Source of the DNA: Anaeramoeba flamelloides
Taxonomy: Eukaryota > Metamonada > Anaeramoebidae
Direction of reading: 5' to 3'
Assembly: GCA_027625915.1 (NCBI GenBank)
Contig: JANTQA010000032.1
Location: 1,364,001 to 1,428,000 of the forward strand
DNA length: 64,000 nucleotides
Numbering within the stretch: position 1 is the first letter of the stretch; each line of letters starts with the position of its first letter. Below, piece by piece: positions 61,759 to 64,000 of the stretch. A program made the translations under genes and the position numbers. The notes under the pieces are model-generated. The model had not been told where the DNA came from and searched no databases. It was given only the letters and a program-made list of their open reading frames with translations.

Positions 61759-63171
61759 TTATTTTTTTAAAGGGTGCAACAAAATTCCTCGATTCTCATA
61801 ATTTACCGGTAATAATTTGAATTCGTTATCTTGTAAAACTTGGTTAATTGCCTTTGTATTTTTTTCACTTTTCATATATATAAGAAAAATTGAATCATAA
61901 CCACCAGCACCAGAAACCCCAGCAGCCACGATCTGTGGCATTTTATTTAGTTTGTCCAGAAATATCGTTCTGCTGTCTGGTTCGATTTCAGCCTTGGAAT
62001 TTTCACCCATTTGCTTTAATAATTTTCTAATTTTTGAAAACAGCGATTTTATTTCAGATAAACCAGAAATTTGGAAATTTTTCATTTTCAAAAAAAATTC
62101 TTCATTTAATTCCCCTAATTGGTTCCATAACTTTAAAGATGAAACTGGATCGGTTTTTTTCCATTTTAACACTGATCTTACCATTCCAGTTGTTTTTGTA
62201 AACATACCATCATTGGCCATAATTAATTCTAATTCGTTGGGCATATCAAAATGGGTATCCTCAAGGTTTTGAGAACTCTTCATGCTTTTGGTGTTTTCTG
62301 CCAAACATGGATTGAAAAGCAATTGGTTCAAGATTTCTTTATAAAAATGTTTCTTGCTTTTTTCAGTTTCTTCGGAACTTTGATATAAGTCTAAGAGTTT
62401 TTCTAAGATCGTTTGAGTTTTTCTTTGGAAACAATGGGAGCCATAAACTGCTGAGCTGATGTCAAAGCCAGATCCAATTTTTCCTTGAGCTAAACAATGC
62501 GCAAATAATGATAACCTAAAAACAATATCTTGGTATCGTTGTTTTTTTTCTCCAAATTTCATAAAAACATTTTCAATTTCACTTGATTCTAATTCAACAA
62601 TTTTTTCTTTTTCTTTTTCTGTGTTTTTTTCTTTTTCTTTTTCTTTTTCTTGTAAATCTTCTTGGTTGGAAGTTTTTGGTTTGTGGAGATTCGAGAACTT
62701 CCATAATAAAGCACCACATAAAGCAGTTGTCATTGCAGCACTACTCCCAAGACCTGTTTTTGTGATTTTTTCCTCTTTCGATGTGGAGAAATAAAAAGCT
62801 TTGTCAGTTGTAATTTTAATGTTGATCATTTGATTTTTTAAAGAAGTGATGCCATAAAGCTCAGCAACAATACCTATTGTGTACTCTAAAGTTTTTTCAA
62901 CAAAGCTATTTGGAACAGCATTTGATGGGACAACTAACTTTCGAGAACTCAAATCGTATTCGTAATTTTGAAGGAAATTCAAAATGGGTGAATCGACACT
63001 TATTTTGCATGAATCTGTGTTGTTGTTCTGTTGGTTTTCTTCTTTTTCAAGATCCCTGCATTCTATTGTCACACCAATTCTTGAATCTAATGAGAGAACT
63101 AACCCTCTATATGAACTTTCAAGAATAAGGTATGCACCGGTTATCAGCACTTTCCCAGGACAAGAAATCAT
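61759..63171 (-). CDS. ERG8: phosphomevalonate kinase (GHMP kinase family, ERG8 type)
   Basis: Phosphorylates mevalonate 5-phosphate to the diphosphate with ATP in the mevalonate route to isoprenoids. Single exon, 470 aa; yeast Erg8 is 451. The ATG start gives MISCPGKVLITGAYLILESS, the family's N-terminal motif. The GHMP ATP loop TGLGSSAAMTTALCGALL lies near residues 136-153, GKIGSGFDISSAVYGS near 230, and the C-terminal motif AAGVSGAGGYDSIFLIY near 414-430. These mark the fungal/plant/protist ERG8 type rather than the unrelated animal PMVK. A Lys-Glu repeat inserted near residues 178-195 matches the habit of other proteins here. All catalytic blocks look intact. No other pathway gene lies in the window. 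Confidence 0.93.
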   Translation of the reverse strand: MISCPGKVLITGAYLILESSYRGLVLSLDSRIGVTIECRDLEKEENQQNNNTDSCKISVDSPILNFLQNYEYDLSSRKLVVPSNAVPNSFVEKTLEYTIGIVAELYGITSLKNQMINIKITTDKAFYFSTSKEEKITKTGLGSSAAMTTALCGALLWKFSNLHKPKTSNQEDLQEKEKEKEKNTEKEKEKIVELESSEIENVFMKFGEKKQRYQDIVFRLSLFAHCLAQGKIGSGFDISSAVYGSHCFQRKTQTILEKLLDLYQSSEETEKSKKHFYKEILNQLLFNPCLAENTKSMKSSQNLEDTHFDMPNELELIMANDGMFTKTTGMVRSVLKWKKTDPVSSLKLWNQLGELNEEFFLKMKNFQISGLSEIKSLFSKIRKLLKQMGENSKAEIEPDSRTIFLDKLNKMPQIVAAGVSGAGGYDSIFLIYMKSEKNTKAINQVLQDNEFKLLPVNYENRGILLHPLKK

Positions 63172-64000
63172 TAAAAATAGCGATTAAAAAAAATAAATGC
63201 TTTTTTTCAGTTCATCATATTTTTCTTTTTATGAACTTTTTTCTTTTATTTTTTTTTGATAAGGCTTGGTTTTCTTAAAAAAACACATTATTTTCTTGTT
63301 CCTTCCTATTTTGTTTGTTCTTGTAGGAATAATAAGAAATTTTAAAATAATACATGATAATTTCATTTTTATTTGAATTTTTTTCTTGAAGAAATGGATC
63401 TGTGTTAAAATTACCACTAAACAGAAGAAAAAATGAAATGATTGTTTTGTATTTGTTTATCACAAATTTGTAATATATAAGAAGAGCTTCAAAATGGTGA
63501 CTCAAATCTTTGGAACAATAAAGTCTAAAAATGAGCGAAAATAAATTTGAATTTTTTTGATCCTTTTTGAATACTTCTTCTCAAAAAAATTAATAAATCC
63601 AGAATATTGAATTTTATTTATGTTTTTCATGATTGTAAGGGGTTATCTTTCTTATAAAGTTGTATTTATGTCCAGAATATTATAATTGAGTTGTAAATAT
63701 TGTTCATGCATCATTTTTCTCATGGTATTAAAAAAATCTATTTTAAATATTATTGAATAATAAATGAAAACATTTTTGACTAATGATAACAAATAAATAA
63801 TTTTCATTTTGGCAATTGTTTTTTTAATTCCTTTCCAAATCTGAAAAATAGAAACTCAAAATAATACTACAATAATTTTTAAAAATCAATATTTAGAACT
63901 TCTAAAAGTATCAATTTTTTCAATATTTTTAATTGCAAAATTTCCTCAAGGAGGAGAGTTTTTGATGATAACAACTATTTTCAAGATATTAGCAATTGAT
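63172..64000. other. upstream of phosphomevalonate kinase, no gene seen
   Basis: AT-rich. A short plus frame MVTQIFGTIKSKNERK (63495-63545) ends at a stop without a good donor and could be the first exon of a divergent gene running out of the window, but this cannot be shown. Confidence 0.35.

Noticed and set aside
1-64000. tRNA, rRNA, CRISPR or operon structures
   Set aside because: No A/B box pairs, ribosomal sequence, spaced repeats or bacterial signals were seen.

Overview
This is an AT-rich, gene-poor stretch of a eukaryotic nuclear genome, probably a free-living protist. The reasons are: GT-AG introns in most genes; long Asn, Lys and Glu runs inside otherwise conserved proteins; an ankyrin plus BTB protein; and a non-coding background packed with short decayed mobile elements. 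Stop codons behave as standard, because the 8.7 kb open exon of the USP gene holds no internal TAA. An Anaeramoeba-like or amoebozoan source would fit, but the sequence alone does not settle it.

Layout. 1-708: tail of a dead LINE. 909-13966 (-): giant USP34/USP9X-like deubiquitinase in four exons, with a 2.4 kb intron that holds a foldback element. 13967-17798: repeats and a second LINE tail. 17799-24919 (-): ankyrin-BTB protein, probably split by a 4.4 kb intron. 24920-28572: repeats and traces of coding sequence. 28573-29596 (-): ribosomal protein uL1 (RPL10A) in three exons, the first with only five coding bases. 29597-33744: repeats and a possible unidentified plus-strand gene. 33745-38615 (-): DENND6-like Rab exchange factor in three exons around a 2.5 kb intron. 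38616-44821: repeats, a TIR element and small coding traces. 44822-46160 (-): F-actin capping protein alpha in four exons. 48669-57254 (+): Arg/Gly-rich protein in three phase-0 exons, separated by introns of about 4.1 and 3.7 kb full of repeats. 57255-61758: a third LINE tail, a palindromic MITE and a short unidentified two-intron gene. 61759-63171 (-): phosphomevalonate kinase in one exon.

The genes are housekeeping functions (ubiquitin removal, translation, Rab control, actin capping, isoprenoid synthesis, RNA binding) with no sign of an operon or functional cluster. The striking feature is architecture. Open frames that look like separate genes join, with matching intron phase, into single genes across kilobase introns, and those introns are where MITEs and other dispersed repeats sit. 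All exon joins were read by eye from splice signals, phase and family knowledge; no alignment or transcript was available.
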